Below are positions 9,204 through 18,600 of a stretch of 64,000 bases of DNA, one piece after another. The notes below the pieces were generated by a model. It was not told the origin of the DNA and ran no database searches. It saw nothing but the letters and a program-made list of their open reading frames with translations. Made by a program: the position numbers and the translations under genes. Source of the DNA: UBA5109 sp963975155 (GTDB lineage Bacteria; Pseudomonadota; Gammaproteobacteria; Pseudomonadales; Pseudohongiellaceae); NCBI GenBank assembly GCA_963975155.1, contig CAXBFG010000004.1, forward strand, positions 1-64,000, in the 5' to 3' direction. The first letter of the stretch is position 1. Every line of letters starts with the position of its first letter.

Positions 9204-9231
9204 AGTATACCCAGGCTTAATCATATGTCAA
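9204..9231 (-). promoter_or_regulatory. Sigma-70 promoter for vapBC
   Basis: On the minus strand there is a perfect -35 TTGACA (9231-9226), a 16-base spacer and a -10 TATACT (9209-9204), placed about 35 bases before the vapB ATG. This is one of the best promoter matches in the window. Confidence 0.82.
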
Positions 9232-9238
9232 ACATATG
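9222..9238. promoter_or_regulatory. Candidate VapBC operator palindrome
   Basis: CATATGT-CAA-ACATATG is a perfect 7-bp inverted repeat with a 3-base centre. It overlaps the -35 hexamer of the vapB promoter, where a VapB dimer would block RNA polymerase. The position and symmetry are seen directly; the binding is inferred from how VapB family operators work. Confidence 0.65.
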
Positions 9239-9311
9239 CCAACGCAAAGACTGCTAATCCTGTATGAAATGGGGTATCATGCGCCTTTAGAAACAGACAG
9301 GTTTAGCTCAT

Positions 9312-10679
9312 ATGTCTCTGACAAGCCTCAATGCTATTTCCCCGATCGACGGTCGCTATAACAACAAAACCAATCGCCTTAAAGACTACTTTAGCGAGTA
9401 CGCACTTATCCGCTACAGAGTTGTAGTAGAGCTACGCTGGTTACAGCAATTAGCCTCTAACCCCGGTATTCATGAGGTCCCTGCCTTTGATGATGCTGCC
9501 ACGGCATTTATCGACGCCATGATCAGTAATTTCAGCGAACATGACGCTCAAAATATTAAAGATAAGGAAGCCATCACTAATCATGATGTCAAGGCAGTTG
9601 AATATTTCATAAAAGAAAAGCTTAATGATTTCAAAGGGTTAAAAGGAGCCAAAGAATTCGTGCATTTTGCCTGCACTTCCGAAGATATCAATAATCTGTC
9701 CTACGCATTAATGCTGAAAGACTATCGTGAATCCTGTCTGATTCCTGAATTAAATCAACTGGCAGATGCCATCAGAGTCAAAGCCCATGAATATGCAGAT
9801 ACCCCCCTGTTATCCCGGACCCACGGGCAAACTGCTACCCCCTCTACTATTGGCAAAGAGTTTGCGAATACGGTGGCCAGAATGGATCGACAGATTCGAC
9901 AGATTGAACAGGTCGAACTGCTCGGCAAAATCAATGGCGCAGTTGGCAATTACAATGCCCATATAGTGAGCTATCCAGATGTCGACTGGGAAGAAAATGC
10001 TGCCGATTTTGTAGCCAAACTCGGCCTCAAATTGAATCCCTATACAACGCAAATTGAACCTCATGATTATATTGCTGAGCTTTTCGCTGCTCTTTGTCGT
10101 TTTAATACCATCCTCATCGATTTTGACCGTGATATCTGGGGCTACATATCACAAGGATATTTCAAACAAAATCTGGTCGCCGGAGAAGTTGGTTCTTCCA
10201 CCATGCCACATAAAGTAAATCCGATTGATTTTGAAAATTCCGAAGGCAATCTGGGCATCGCCAATGCCCTTATGCAACATCTGGCTGAAAAATTACCAAT
10301 TTCCCGTTGGCAACGTGACCTCACAGACTCTACGGTGCTGCGCAATATTGGAGTCGGCTTTGCACATAGCACCATTGCCTATCAGGCCAGCCTTAAAGGT
10401 ATCTCCAAACTTATGATTAATACTGAAGCACTGGCAGAGGATCTGGAGAATAGTTGGGAAGTACTGGCGGAAGCCATTCAGACAGTTATGCGTCGATATG
10501 ATATTCCAGAGCCCTACGAAAAATTAAAAGCCCTGACACGAGGTCAGAAAATCAATGCTGCGGTACTGGCAGAGTTTGTTGAAACGCTTGATTTACCCGA
10601 TACTGTAAAAGTTCAATTAAAAGCATTACGACCGGATACCTATATTGGGCTGGCTGCAGCTCAGGCTAAAAAAGTGTAA
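9312..10679 (+). CDS. purB: Adenylosuccinate lyase
   Basis: Catalyses two fumarate-releasing steps of purine synthesis: SAICAR to AICAR and adenylosuccinate to AMP. The 455-residue protein carries the fumarase/aspartase superfamily signature GSSTMPHKVNPIDFE, with the catalytic Ser loop, and the TSEDINN and SRTHGQTATPST segments. Its length matches E. coli PurB. The stop overlaps the next start by one base (TAATG), so it is coupled to roxA. Confidence 0.97.
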   Translation: MSLTSLNAISPIDGRYNNKTNRLKDYFSEYALIRYRVVVELRWLQQLASNPGIHEVPAFDDAATAFIDAMISNFSEHDAQNIKDKEAITNHDVKAVEYFIKEKLNDFKGLKGAKEFVHFACTSEDINNLSYALMLKDYRESCLIPELNQLADAIRVKAHEYADTPLLSRTHGQTATPSTIGKEFANTVARMDRQIRQIEQVELLGKINGAVGNYNAHIVSYPDVDWEENAADFVAKLGLKLNPYTTQIEPHDYIAELFAALCRFNTILIDFDRDIWGYISQGYFKQNLVAGEVGSSTMPHKVNPIDFENSEGNLGIANALMQHLAEKLPISRWQRDLTDSTVLRNIGVGFAHSTIAYQASLKGISKLMINTEALAEDLENSWEVLAEAIQTVMRRYDIPEPYEKLKALTRGQKINAAVLAEFVETLDLPDTVKVQLKALRPDTYIGLAAAQAKKV

Positions 10680-11842
10680 TGCTTCCCCGCGACCTGAGCC
10701 CGGAAAATTTTCTGTCGACTTACTGGCAGAAAAAAACCTTATTCCTGAAACAGGCTTTAGCTGATTTTCAGGATCCTCTCAGTGCTGAAGAATTAGCTGG
10801 TCTGGCTTGTGAAGAAGAAGTTGAGTCCAGATTGGTATTTAATACATCAGATAACTGGCAATTGAAATCCGGTCCTTTTACAGAACAGGATTTTTTAACC
10901 CTTCCCGATACCAGCTGGACCTTGTTGGTACAGGCTGTCGATCATTGGTTCCCCGCCGTAAAACAACTCATGAATAAGATTACTTTTATTCCTGACTGGA
11001 GACTTGATGACGTAATGGTCAGTTACGCTACAGAAACAGCAGGGGTCGGCCCTCATTTTGACTACTATGATGTATTTATTATTCAGGGCCAGGGCAGCAG
11101 AAGATGGCAACTGGGACAACACTGTGATGAAAATACTGCACTGAAAGAAAACAGTGAACTAAAAATACTGCAGGAATTTATCGTCACCGAAGAATTTATT
11201 CTGGAATCCGGGGATGTACTTTATATTCCCCCTGGTGTTGCACATCAAGGAATTGCGCTAAATCCCTCCTTAAGCTATTCAGTTGGCTTCAGGGCTCCAT
11301 CACATGCCGAAATGCTTAGCCAGTATGCTGCCAATATATGTGCTGAACTGGCAGAAGACCAACGCTACAGTGATCCTGATCTGAAAATTCAGGCTAATCT
11401 GGCTGAAATCAGTCAGGAAAGCCTGGCCAAAGTAAAAACACTGCTCACCAGCCTGTTACACAACGGACAAGACATTGAGCGGAATATAGAGCAATGGTTT
11501 GGTCAGAACATGACCCAGAGAAAATACCCTCAGCATACCTTCCTGCCTGAAAGCGAACTGGACATACACACATTAAGTGAAGCGCTGGTTCAGGGTATGG
11601 AATTAGAAAAACACCCTGCCACGCGTTTTGCTTTTTACCGAAAACCGGAAACATTACTTTTATTTGTTGACGGACATGGCTTTGATTTCAGCAATACTGA
11701 TGCCACTTTAAATGAGTTGCTGATGAATCTGTGTGATAGAGATATAAAACATCTCAATGGGCTAGACTACTTGTCCTCATCGCCTTGTTTAAATCTGCTG
11801 TGCACGCTTTATAATCAAGGTTCGCTCATAGAAGCCGAATAA
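10679..11842 (+). CDS. roxA: Ribosomal oxygenase RoxA (YcfD), JmjC-type L16 arginine hydroxylase
   Basis: Fe(II)/2-oxoglutarate oxygenase of the cupin/JmjC fold. The E. coli homologue hydroxylates an arginine of ribosomal protein L16. The iron-binding triad is visible as His and Asp in VGPHFDYYDVF and the second His in PPGVAHQGIA. The 387-residue length is usual, including the winged-helix C-terminal part. It is translationally coupled to purB; in E. coli ycfD also lies close to purB. Confidence 0.93.
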   Translation: MLPRDLSPENFLSTYWQKKTLFLKQALADFQDPLSAEELAGLACEEEVESRLVFNTSDNWQLKSGPFTEQDFLTLPDTSWTLLVQAVDHWFPAVKQLMNKITFIPDWRLDDVMVSYATETAGVGPHFDYYDVFIIQGQGSRRWQLGQHCDENTALKENSELKILQEFIVTEEFILESGDVLYIPPGVAHQGIALNPSLSYSVGFRAPSHAEMLSQYAANICAELAEDQRYSDPDLKIQANLAEISQESLAKVKTLLTSLLHNGQDIERNIEQWFGQNMTQRKYPQHTFLPESELDIHTLSEALVQGMELEKHPATRFAFYRKPETLLLFVDGHGFDFSNTDATLNELLMNLCDRDIKHLNGLDYLSSSPCLNLLCTLYNQGSLIEAE

Positions 11843-11867
11843 TACAATTAAGAACTTGTCTGAAACC

Positions 11868-12887
11868 ATGACCTTCCCTATTACTGATTCCATAGCAGAT
11901 TCCGTAACAGATTCCATACCAGAGTCTTCTCATCTTTTTTGCGTGGCTCCGATGATGGACTGGACAGATCGTCATTGCCGTTATTTTTTGCGCCTTATTA
12001 GCAAGCACACTATGTTGTATACAGAAATGGTGACCAGCGCTGCTCTACTGCATGGTGACAGGAAGCGTTTTCTGACATTTAATCCTGAAGAACAGCCCCT
12101 GGCCTTGCAACTCGGTGGCAGTAATCCTGCAGAGTTGGCTGAATGTTGCAAACTGGCTGAAGATGCTGGTTACAGTGAGCTTAACCTGAATGTCGGCTGT
12201 CCCAGCGACCGCGTACAGAATGGCAAGATTGGAGCCTGTCTGATGGCCGAACCGGAGCTGGTTGCTGAATGCGTTTCAGCCATGACAAATGCGGTTGGCA
12301 TACCGGTTACCGTTAAATGCAGAATTGGTATCGATAATATGGATTCCTATGCAGAACTTGCGGCTTTCATTTCAACAGTAGCTTCAGCATCCTGCTCCTG
12401 TTTTATACTACATGCCCGGATCGCTGTTCTGAATGGACTGAGCCCCAAACAAAACCGGGAAGTTCCTCCTCTGAATTATCAGCGGGTCTATGATATTAAA
12501 CACGAATTTCCGGAGCTTGAAATAATTATTAATGGCGGCATTAAAAACTTCACAGAGGTACATGAACATTTAACCAGGGTCGATGGCGTCATGCTGGGTC
12601 GTGAAGCCTATCAACATCCCTATTTATTAGCAGCTGTGGATCAGGAGTTTTTTAATTCAAGTGCTGATATACCTGACCGACTGCAAATTCTGGAGCATTT
12701 CTTACCCTATGTTGCCAGAGAGCTACAAGGCGGGACTGCCTTACGGCATATTAGCAGACACATACTGGGTTTATTCCAGGGCCAGCCAGGCGGGAAAAAG
12801 TTCCGGCGTTTTCTGAGTGAAAATGCCTATAAAAGCGGCGCAGGATTAAATGTCCTGGAATCTGCCATGCAATTAGTACGACAATAA
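11868..12887 (+). CDS. dusA: tRNA-dihydrouridine synthase A
   Basis: FMN/NADPH enzyme that reduces U20/U20a in the tRNA D-loop. The core has APMMDWTDRHCRYF, the catalytic Cys segment LNVGCPSDRVQ and the FMN phosphate-binding part GVMLGREAYQHP. These fit the DusA subfamily. The start is uncertain: I give the ATG at 11868, but a TTG at 11856 is also in frame, and neither has a strong ribosome site. Three 12-base repeats encode the short N-terminal extension, which lies before the conserved domain. Confidence 0.92.
   Translation: MTFPITDSIADSVTDSIPESSHLFCVAPMMDWTDRHCRYFLRLISKHTMLYTEMVTSAALLHGDRKRFLTFNPEEQPLALQLGGSNPAELAECCKLAEDAGYSELNLNVGCPSDRVQNGKIGACLMAEPELVAECVSAMTNAVGIPVTVKCRIGIDNMDSYAELAAFISTVASASCSCFILHARIAVLNGLSPKQNREVPPLNYQRVYDIKHEFPELEIIINGGIKNFTEVHEHLTRVDGVMLGREAYQHPYLLAAVDQEFFNSSADIPDRLQILEHFLPYVARELQGGTALRHISRHILGLFQGQPGGKKFRRFLSENAYKSGAGLNVLESAMQLVRQ
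11886..11921 (+). repeat. Three 12-bp tandem repeats in the dusA 5' end
   Basis: Three adjacent imperfect copies of GATTCCATAGCA (GATTCCGTAACA, GATTCCATACCA) encode DSIA-DSVT-DSIP. They sit in the non-conserved N-terminal extension and probably vary in copy number without affecting the enzyme core. Confidence 0.75.
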
Positions 12888-12900
12888 CAAAGGGCTAAGC

Positions 12901-13359
12901 ATGTTACAGAACATCAGCAATTTCTTTGAAAAGCATTTAAAACTTTCAGTTTCCAATGATGCGGAAGAGCAAACTATTGATAAGATCCAGCTTGCCAGTG
13001 CAGCCCTGATGATTGAATTATGCAAATCAGACCATAGCATTGACGATCTTGAAACCAATAAAATTGCCGATATCCTGCAAACCAAATTTGATTTACCGGA
13101 AGAGACCTTGCAAGATTTGATGAGCCTGGCTCAGCAAGAGGTTGACGAAGCAACATCATTATATCAATTTACCAGCCTGATCAATGAAAGTTACGACCAG
13201 CCTGCCAAAACCGCCTTGATTCTTAATATGTGGGAAGTTGCTTACGCCGATGGGGATCTGGATCGCTACGAAGAACATATGATTCGTAAAGTATCTGAGC
13301 TCTTATACGTTTCACACAGTGATTTCATCAAAACCAAACTGGCAGCAAAGCAAAGCTAG
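12901..13359 (+). CDS. TerB-like (tellurite resistance family) cytoplasmic protein
   Basis: A 152-residue, mostly helical acidic protein. It shows the TerB-like pattern: a helix rich in small residues and acids (LASAALMIELCKSDHSID) and the second DG/DxD turn (EVAYADGDLDRYEEHMIRKV). The family is linked to metal-binding and stress, with no established biochemical role. It follows dusA by 13 bases. The stop overlaps the convergent STAS gene by four bases. Confidence 0.8.
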   Translation: MLQNISNFFEKHLKLSVSNDAEEQTIDKIQLASAALMIELCKSDHSIDDLETNKIADILQTKFDLPEETLQDLMSLAQQEVDEATSLYQFTSLINESYDQPAKTALILNMWEVAYADGDLDRYEEHMIRKVSELLYVSHSDFIKTKLAAKQS

Positions 13360-13838
13360 CTGTTTTTTAAGGCACTGACCAGGTCCTGAAATTCCAGCTT
13401 GTTCTCATAACTCAAGGTCATCAAGGCCTGATGTGCATTAATGACTTTTTGCTTAATGACTTCATCAGGTTCGCTGATTTGATTCAGCTCCCCAAATTCT
13501 GCATCGGCTTCGAGAGGCTCCTGCACAATATCGAAAATAATGTCGAAGCTCATGCCTAACAGCGTTCGCGTAATATCAGGATTGGTTGAAATGATACTGG
13601 GCTTAACATTAAATCGATTACGTAACTGAATAGCCATCTTGGCCAATAATCCCAGGGCCGTACTGTCGATGCCTCTGGTTTCAGTTAGATCAACAATCAT
13701 CGCATCCAGGATGGCCCTGCTGTAAAGACTGCTGAAATAATTATCGATTGTTGAACTCATCAGCACACGAACATCTCCTACCAGCTTCAGAATAGGTATC
13801 TGATTATATTCTGCTGTTAAAATTCTGCCTGAATTCAT
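13356..13838 (-). CDS. STAS-domain anti-sigma factor antagonist, RssC-like
   Basis: A 160-residue protein with an N-terminal STAS domain. The phospho-acceptor region is LTETRGIDSTALGLL, with Ser59 at the position phosphorylated in SpoIIAA-type antagonists. An acidic C-terminal extension of about 55 residues follows. It sits 49 bases after a PP2C response regulator, the arrangement of Pseudomonas rssB-rssC. The expected role is partner switching: the phosphatase dephosphorylates the STAS protein to release a regulator. The downstream target cannot be read from this window. Confidence 0.85.
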   Translation of the reverse strand: MNSGRILTAEYNQIPILKLVGDVRVLMSSTIDNYFSSLYSRAILDAMIVDLTETRGIDSTALGLLAKMAIQLRNRFNVKPSIISTNPDITRTLLGMSFDIIFDIVQEPLEADAEFGELNQISEPDEVIKQKVINAHQALMTLSYENKLEFQDLVSALKNS

Positions 13839-13887
13839 CTACTGCCTGACTCTCCCACTCTTTCGATTAGCTTCTTGTATTCTCTGC

Positions 13888-15081
13888 TTAACTGTTAGCC
13901 AAATCGCTAATATTCATCACTGCTATATCATCCGGAACATTATTGAGCTTCTTAAGTTCAAATGCTTCCCGGATTGGCTGAAAAACCCCCTTGCTTTGTT
14001 CTATAACTTCCAGAATTCTGAATTCTTTTTCTTCCATAGTGACTTGTGGGAGCGCTTCAAGAATGCCGTCTGAACATAAGGTAAGTGAGCTGTTTTCGAA
14101 AGGGATAGTTTCTTCGAAATATTCAGCTTCTGCAAGCAATCCTACAGGAAAACTGCTGCGTTTGATTTTGATGAAACTGGCCTTACCATCTTTGTAGATA
14201 ACCGGTAAGGGATGGTGACCTGCGACGCTATAGGTTAGCGTCTTGGTCTTGCGATCCAGCAGCCCCACAAACATCGTAATATGCTTATCAAGCCCGGTAT
14301 CCAGTAAATCTTTATTCAAAGCATCCAGGATAACTGCAGGCGTTAGCAACTGTGAAAAACGTCCTTTGATATGCTCTCTACGCATTTGCTCAGTACGGAA
14401 ACGTAGCAGGATGGTAATAAAGGCCGAAGATGAACCATGACCAGATACGTCAGCTATATAAAACAACAGCTTGTTTTTTGAAACCGGTTTGTAATCCACC
14501 GAATCACCACTTAACAGCAATGAAGGCACGACCCGGTGATTGATCTCATATCCGGCTATTGTTTGCGGTGGTTTGGGTAGCATGCTGATCTGAACAAGTC
14601 TGCCCGCCTGTTGATCAGCCTGGTAGAGTTCAAGGTTGTACTCAAGTTCATGATTGATGCTTTCCAGTTTTTTACGATAAGCCTCATTCTCCTTGATGAT
14701 ATGAGCCCGTTTTAAACTGCTGTTGATTGATAATTGCAGAAGCACCAATTCGGTGACCGGTTTAATCAGGTAATCACTGGCGCCCAGTTTCATGGCTTCA
14801 ACCACATCATCCAGCACCTCTTTATTGGCCAGAACAATTACCGGTTGTGAAGCTGATTCGGAAAAAATTGTTTTTAATAAATCCAGAGCACAATCACCAG
14901 ACAGGTTCATATCACAAATAATAAGATCAGGACTTGCGGAGTGGAATGAAGAAAGCCCTTCAGTGGTATCTGAGGCTACAACAACGCGGTAAGAGAGTTC
15001 GGAGAGAAAAGAGGCAATATTGTCCCGTACGACTAAATCATCGTCTATAACCAAGACAGTACTATTATCCCCTTTTTCCAT
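13888..15081 (-). CDS. Response regulator with PP2C/SpoIIE phosphatase output, RssB-like
   Basis: A 397-residue two-domain protein. The receiver domain (about residues 8-125) has the acidic pocket IDDD, phospho-acceptor Asp57 in ICDMNLSG and the conserved Lys in YLIKPVTE. A coiled linker leads to a SpoIIE-type PP2C phosphatase with the metal-binding Asp in YIADVSGHGSS and LCSDGILEAL. It lies just upstream of the STAS gene, its likely substrate. The family resembles RssB of Pseudomonas, but the classical RpoS adaptor lacks an active phosphatase, so the pathway may differ. Confidence 0.9.
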   Translation of the reverse strand: MEKGDNSTVLVIDDDLVVRDNIASFLSELSYRVVVASDTTEGLSSFHSASPDLIICDMNLSGDCALDLLKTIFSESASQPVIVLANKEVLDDVVEAMKLGASDYLIKPVTELVLLQLSINSSLKRAHIIKENEAYRKKLESINHELEYNLELYQADQQAGRLVQISMLPKPPQTIAGYEINHRVVPSLLLSGDSVDYKPVSKNKLLFYIADVSGHGSSSAFITILLRFRTEQMRREHIKGRFSQLLTPAVILDALNKDLLDTGLDKHITMFVGLLDRKTKTLTYSVAGHHPLPVIYKDGKASFIKIKRSSFPVGLLAEAEYFEETIPFENSSLTLCSDGILEALPQVTMEEKEFRILEVIEQSKGVFQPIREAFELKKLNNVPDDIAVMNISDLANS

Positions 15082-15293
15082 TATTTTTTTGTTTCAGAGG
15101 CTGTCCGCTATTAGAACACCTCGCTACTGATTAACACCCAGATCATGAAAAAATGTAGAGGGTCAGCAGGTTTAACTACGTTTGTTGGAAACGTTTCTAC
15201 CTTACTCTGTTCTTAATTCGCCTGCAACAAAAGTTCGTTAATTACTTCACAAAATTAAAATTCCAGATACTGCATACTGCGAAGAGGAATAGT

Positions 15294-15322
15294 TTGATCG
15301 AATTTTTTAATTTACTCATAAT
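15294..15322 (+). promoter_or_regulatory. Candidate promoter for the PilZ gene
   Basis: TTGATC, a 17-base spacer and CATAAT lie immediately before the PilZ open frame. The transcription start would be only about 7 bases before the first ATG (15335). That favours either a near-leaderless message or use of the downstream ATG at 15377. Confidence 0.5.
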
Positions 15323-15334
15323 AGGTTCTGTCTC

Positions 15335-15670
15335 ATGATGAAAATGCGAGATCTACTAAGAGGGACCTACCACACCATGGCCCGTTTCCATGATCAACGA
15401 GATTTCGAGCGTGTGAAAGTGAACACCGCTATCACGCTTTACTACGGAAAACCTGTTCGAGTCTGTGAAGCACTTTGTGTCAACATCAGTAAAGGGGGAA
15501 TGGGGATAATGTCAGACCAGGTTCTCCCGATGGGGACCGAGTGCAAAGTGAAAATCCATGACGGACAAACAAATAAAGGTGAATATCAGGCACTGATTGA
15601 AATTTCACGGATTTTTGAACTTGAAGATAAGCAGTTTTTTCTGGGTGCCAGAATTCTGGTCAAATACTAG
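15335..15670 (+). CDS. PilZ-domain protein, probable c-di-GMP receptor
   Basis: A single-domain protein of 111 residues (97 if it starts at the ATG 15377, which has AGAGGG upstream). The c-di-GMP-binding signature is complete: an arginine motif in RDFERVKV followed by NISKGGMG (NxSxxG). It stands alone, divergent from the RssB-like gene and convergent with hrpA, whose last 11 bases overlap it. The effector or motility target is unknown. Confidence 0.87.
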   Translation: MMKMRDLLRGTYHTMARFHDQRDFERVKVNTAITLYYGKPVRVCEALCVNISKGGMGIMSDQVLPMGTECKVKIHDGQTNKGEYQALIEISRIFELEDKQFFLGARILVKY

Positions 15671-18600
15671 TTGCAAGGATTTGCTCCTGCCAGAATTTTT
15701 TCAGGCGCTTTTCCGAAACCGGCTCCCGGGTACCCAATGTCTGGGCGTATAAGGACACCCGATATTCTTCCATTAACCAACGAAACCTTTCCAGCTCGAG
15801 CGAGACTGAATTCTGCTTGAGCAGCAAATTATACTGCTGCGTATACTGGCTGTAATAATACTGCAGCACTTCACTTGACCGCTTATCTTTTTCAATTTGA
15901 CGGGGATATTTTTCCAGGCGCTCCATAATTGCTTTCAGATAGCGGGGAATTTCAGAAAAATATTCTCTCGGAGTATCGCTGATAAAGTCGGCATGCAGAA
16001 GCTCATCCAATTGAGTCTGTATATCCTGATAAAGATGCCTGTCCCTGAGTCCTGTAAAAGATTTCAGCTGTTTTTGAAGCTGGTGGTGATTTTGTAAAAT
16101 TTGGTAAAGCTCTTTCTCGGCTCGTTCGGCAACTTCGACCAGATCTCCCCTGCATTCTTCAAAGCGCTTTTCAAAGTCTGCCTGAGTTCTGGGTATTGCC
16201 TTTACGCCAAGAAAACAATTTCGATATGCCGCTCTGATCAGCTGTTCCTGAACTTCACTCTGGGCTCCAAAGTGGCTCATTAGCAAATTCTTTTGTTTAT
16301 CCTGTAAGAGGTGTTTTTTAAGATATTTGACCTGTTGAGGACTCGTCAGCATCAATAAGCGAACCACCCCCCACAGGCTCTCCTGTTCAGCAAGCGGTGC
16401 ATTATCGCAAAGCGTCAGGGAAACACTATCACCCTCATCAACGAGTGCAGGATATGTCTGCAAGCTTATGCTGCCATGTTTGATTTCGTGAATAAGGGGT
16501 AGTTCCTGGAAATCCCAATGTGTAATACCCGAACGCTCGACACCGTCTTCGGCATAGCGCTGGATGCTACGTTGAATTTGTTCAGAAAACTTATCCTGCA
16601 GGGCCTTCAGATCCCTCCCGCTATCAAGCACTGTCCCATTATCATCAAGTACCCGAATATGCATTTGCAGATGACTTTCCAGCTGGTAGTTCTCCCAATG
16701 CTGTGGGTCGATAGGTTTACCCGCCCTGGCACTTAAATTACGCGCCAGCAAGAAACGCAGATTCCCAGCAGTCACTGACTTGAGTGAAGGTAGTATCTGA
16801 TCCACGACGTCGGGTACCGGTACAAATAATTTCCGTTCCTGCTTTGGTAGGGCCTTAATCAGGGCTATGCATTTCTCTCTGAGCATACCGGGGACCAGCC
16901 AATCTAGATCTTCATCCTTTAATTGTTTGAGCGCTGACACCGGCACATCGACGGAAATACCATCAGCGGCTTTACCGGGAGAAAATTCATAGGCCAGATC
17001 CAAGGCCATGAAGCTTGTCTTTAACTGATCCGGATATTCGTCAATATTACCAGGAGTGCTGTCATCTCTGATCAGGTCTTGCTCGCTTAGCAATAATGCA
17101 TCCGATTCTTTATTGCTCAGCTGTCTGTACCAGCGCTCTAGATTTCTGCTGTTATATATATGTTCCGGTAAGAGCCTGTCATAAAACTCAACCAGAGACT
17201 CTTCATCAATCAAAATATCCCTGCGACGGGTTTTTTCTTCCAGCTGCATGACTTTTTCAATCAACTCGCAATTCTTGACATAAAATCCGACTTTGGAATT
17301 AAGCTGCATGGCCACCAGAGCTTCTCTGATAAATAATTCACGACACAACACAGGATCTATTTTGCTAAACGAAAGCTTGCGTTTTTCTACCAGAGTCAAA
17401 CCGTAAAGCGATATTTTTTCAAAGGCCATGACTTCCCCACGGCGTTTTTCCCAGTGTGGTTCAAAGTATTCATGGTTCAGCAGGTTTCCGGCAGCAACTT
17501 CTATCCATTCAGGTTTTATCTGCGCCGTGAGCCGGGCATAAAGCTTATTGGTTTCTACCAATTCCGCCGCCAATATCCACTTGCTCTTCTTCCTGAATAA
17601 ACTGGAGCCGGGAAATATCTGAAATTTACGGTTACGGGTTCCCAGGTACATTAATTCCTCCTGATAGCGTGCCACCTGAGAAATAAGGCCGCTCAAAAGA
17701 GAGCGATGGATATCATCTTCACCAGCTGGCTGGGCATTTTCCTTTAAACCCAGTTCACGGCATTGCAAATGTAACTGTCGGTGTATCTCTCGCCACTCCC
17801 GCATCCGCAGATAGGATAAAAAATGCTGCTGGCAGTATTTACGTAATTGGTTCTGGGTCATTTGCTGACGGACTTCTTCAAAACTTTGCCATAATTTAAT
17901 GAAGCTCAGAAAATCAGACTGCGGGTGCTTAAATATGCCTTGCTTCTCATCCGCTGCCTGTTGATGATCCATTGGGCGTTCCCTCGGATCCTGGATACTC
18001 ATGGCACTGACTATAACCAGGACTTCACTCAGACAACCCAGTGTTGAGGCTTCCAACAACATCCGTCCTAATCTGGGATCGACCGGCATGCGGGACATCA
18101 GGCGCCCTGCCTTGGTCAGTTCTTGTTTATCATTTATAGCGCCCAGTTCCTGCAATAATTTGACTCCGTCACTGACTGCTTTGCTCTCGGGTTTATCCAG
18201 AAAAGGAAATTCCTCGATATCACCCAGACCCAGGGCGTGCATCTGCAAAATGACAGAAGCCAGATTGGTGCGGGTTATTTCGGTATCGGTAAAGGCTGGC
18301 CTGGAGAGAAAATCATCTTCACTGTAGAGTCTTACACAAATACCCGGTGCGACCCGGCCACAACGCCCCGCTCTCTGATTGGCGCTGGCTTGTGAAATAG
18401 CCTCAATGGGCAGGCGTTGAACTTTGCTGCGCACGCTATAGCGGCTGATGCGGGCCATACCCGGATCTATAACACTGGTGATACCGGGTACTGTTATAGA
18501 GGTTTCCGCAACATTGGTAGCCAATACGATACGCCGGCCGGTATGCGACTGAAAAACCCGGTTCTGCTCCTTGTTACCCAGACGCGCATAAAGCGGCAGG

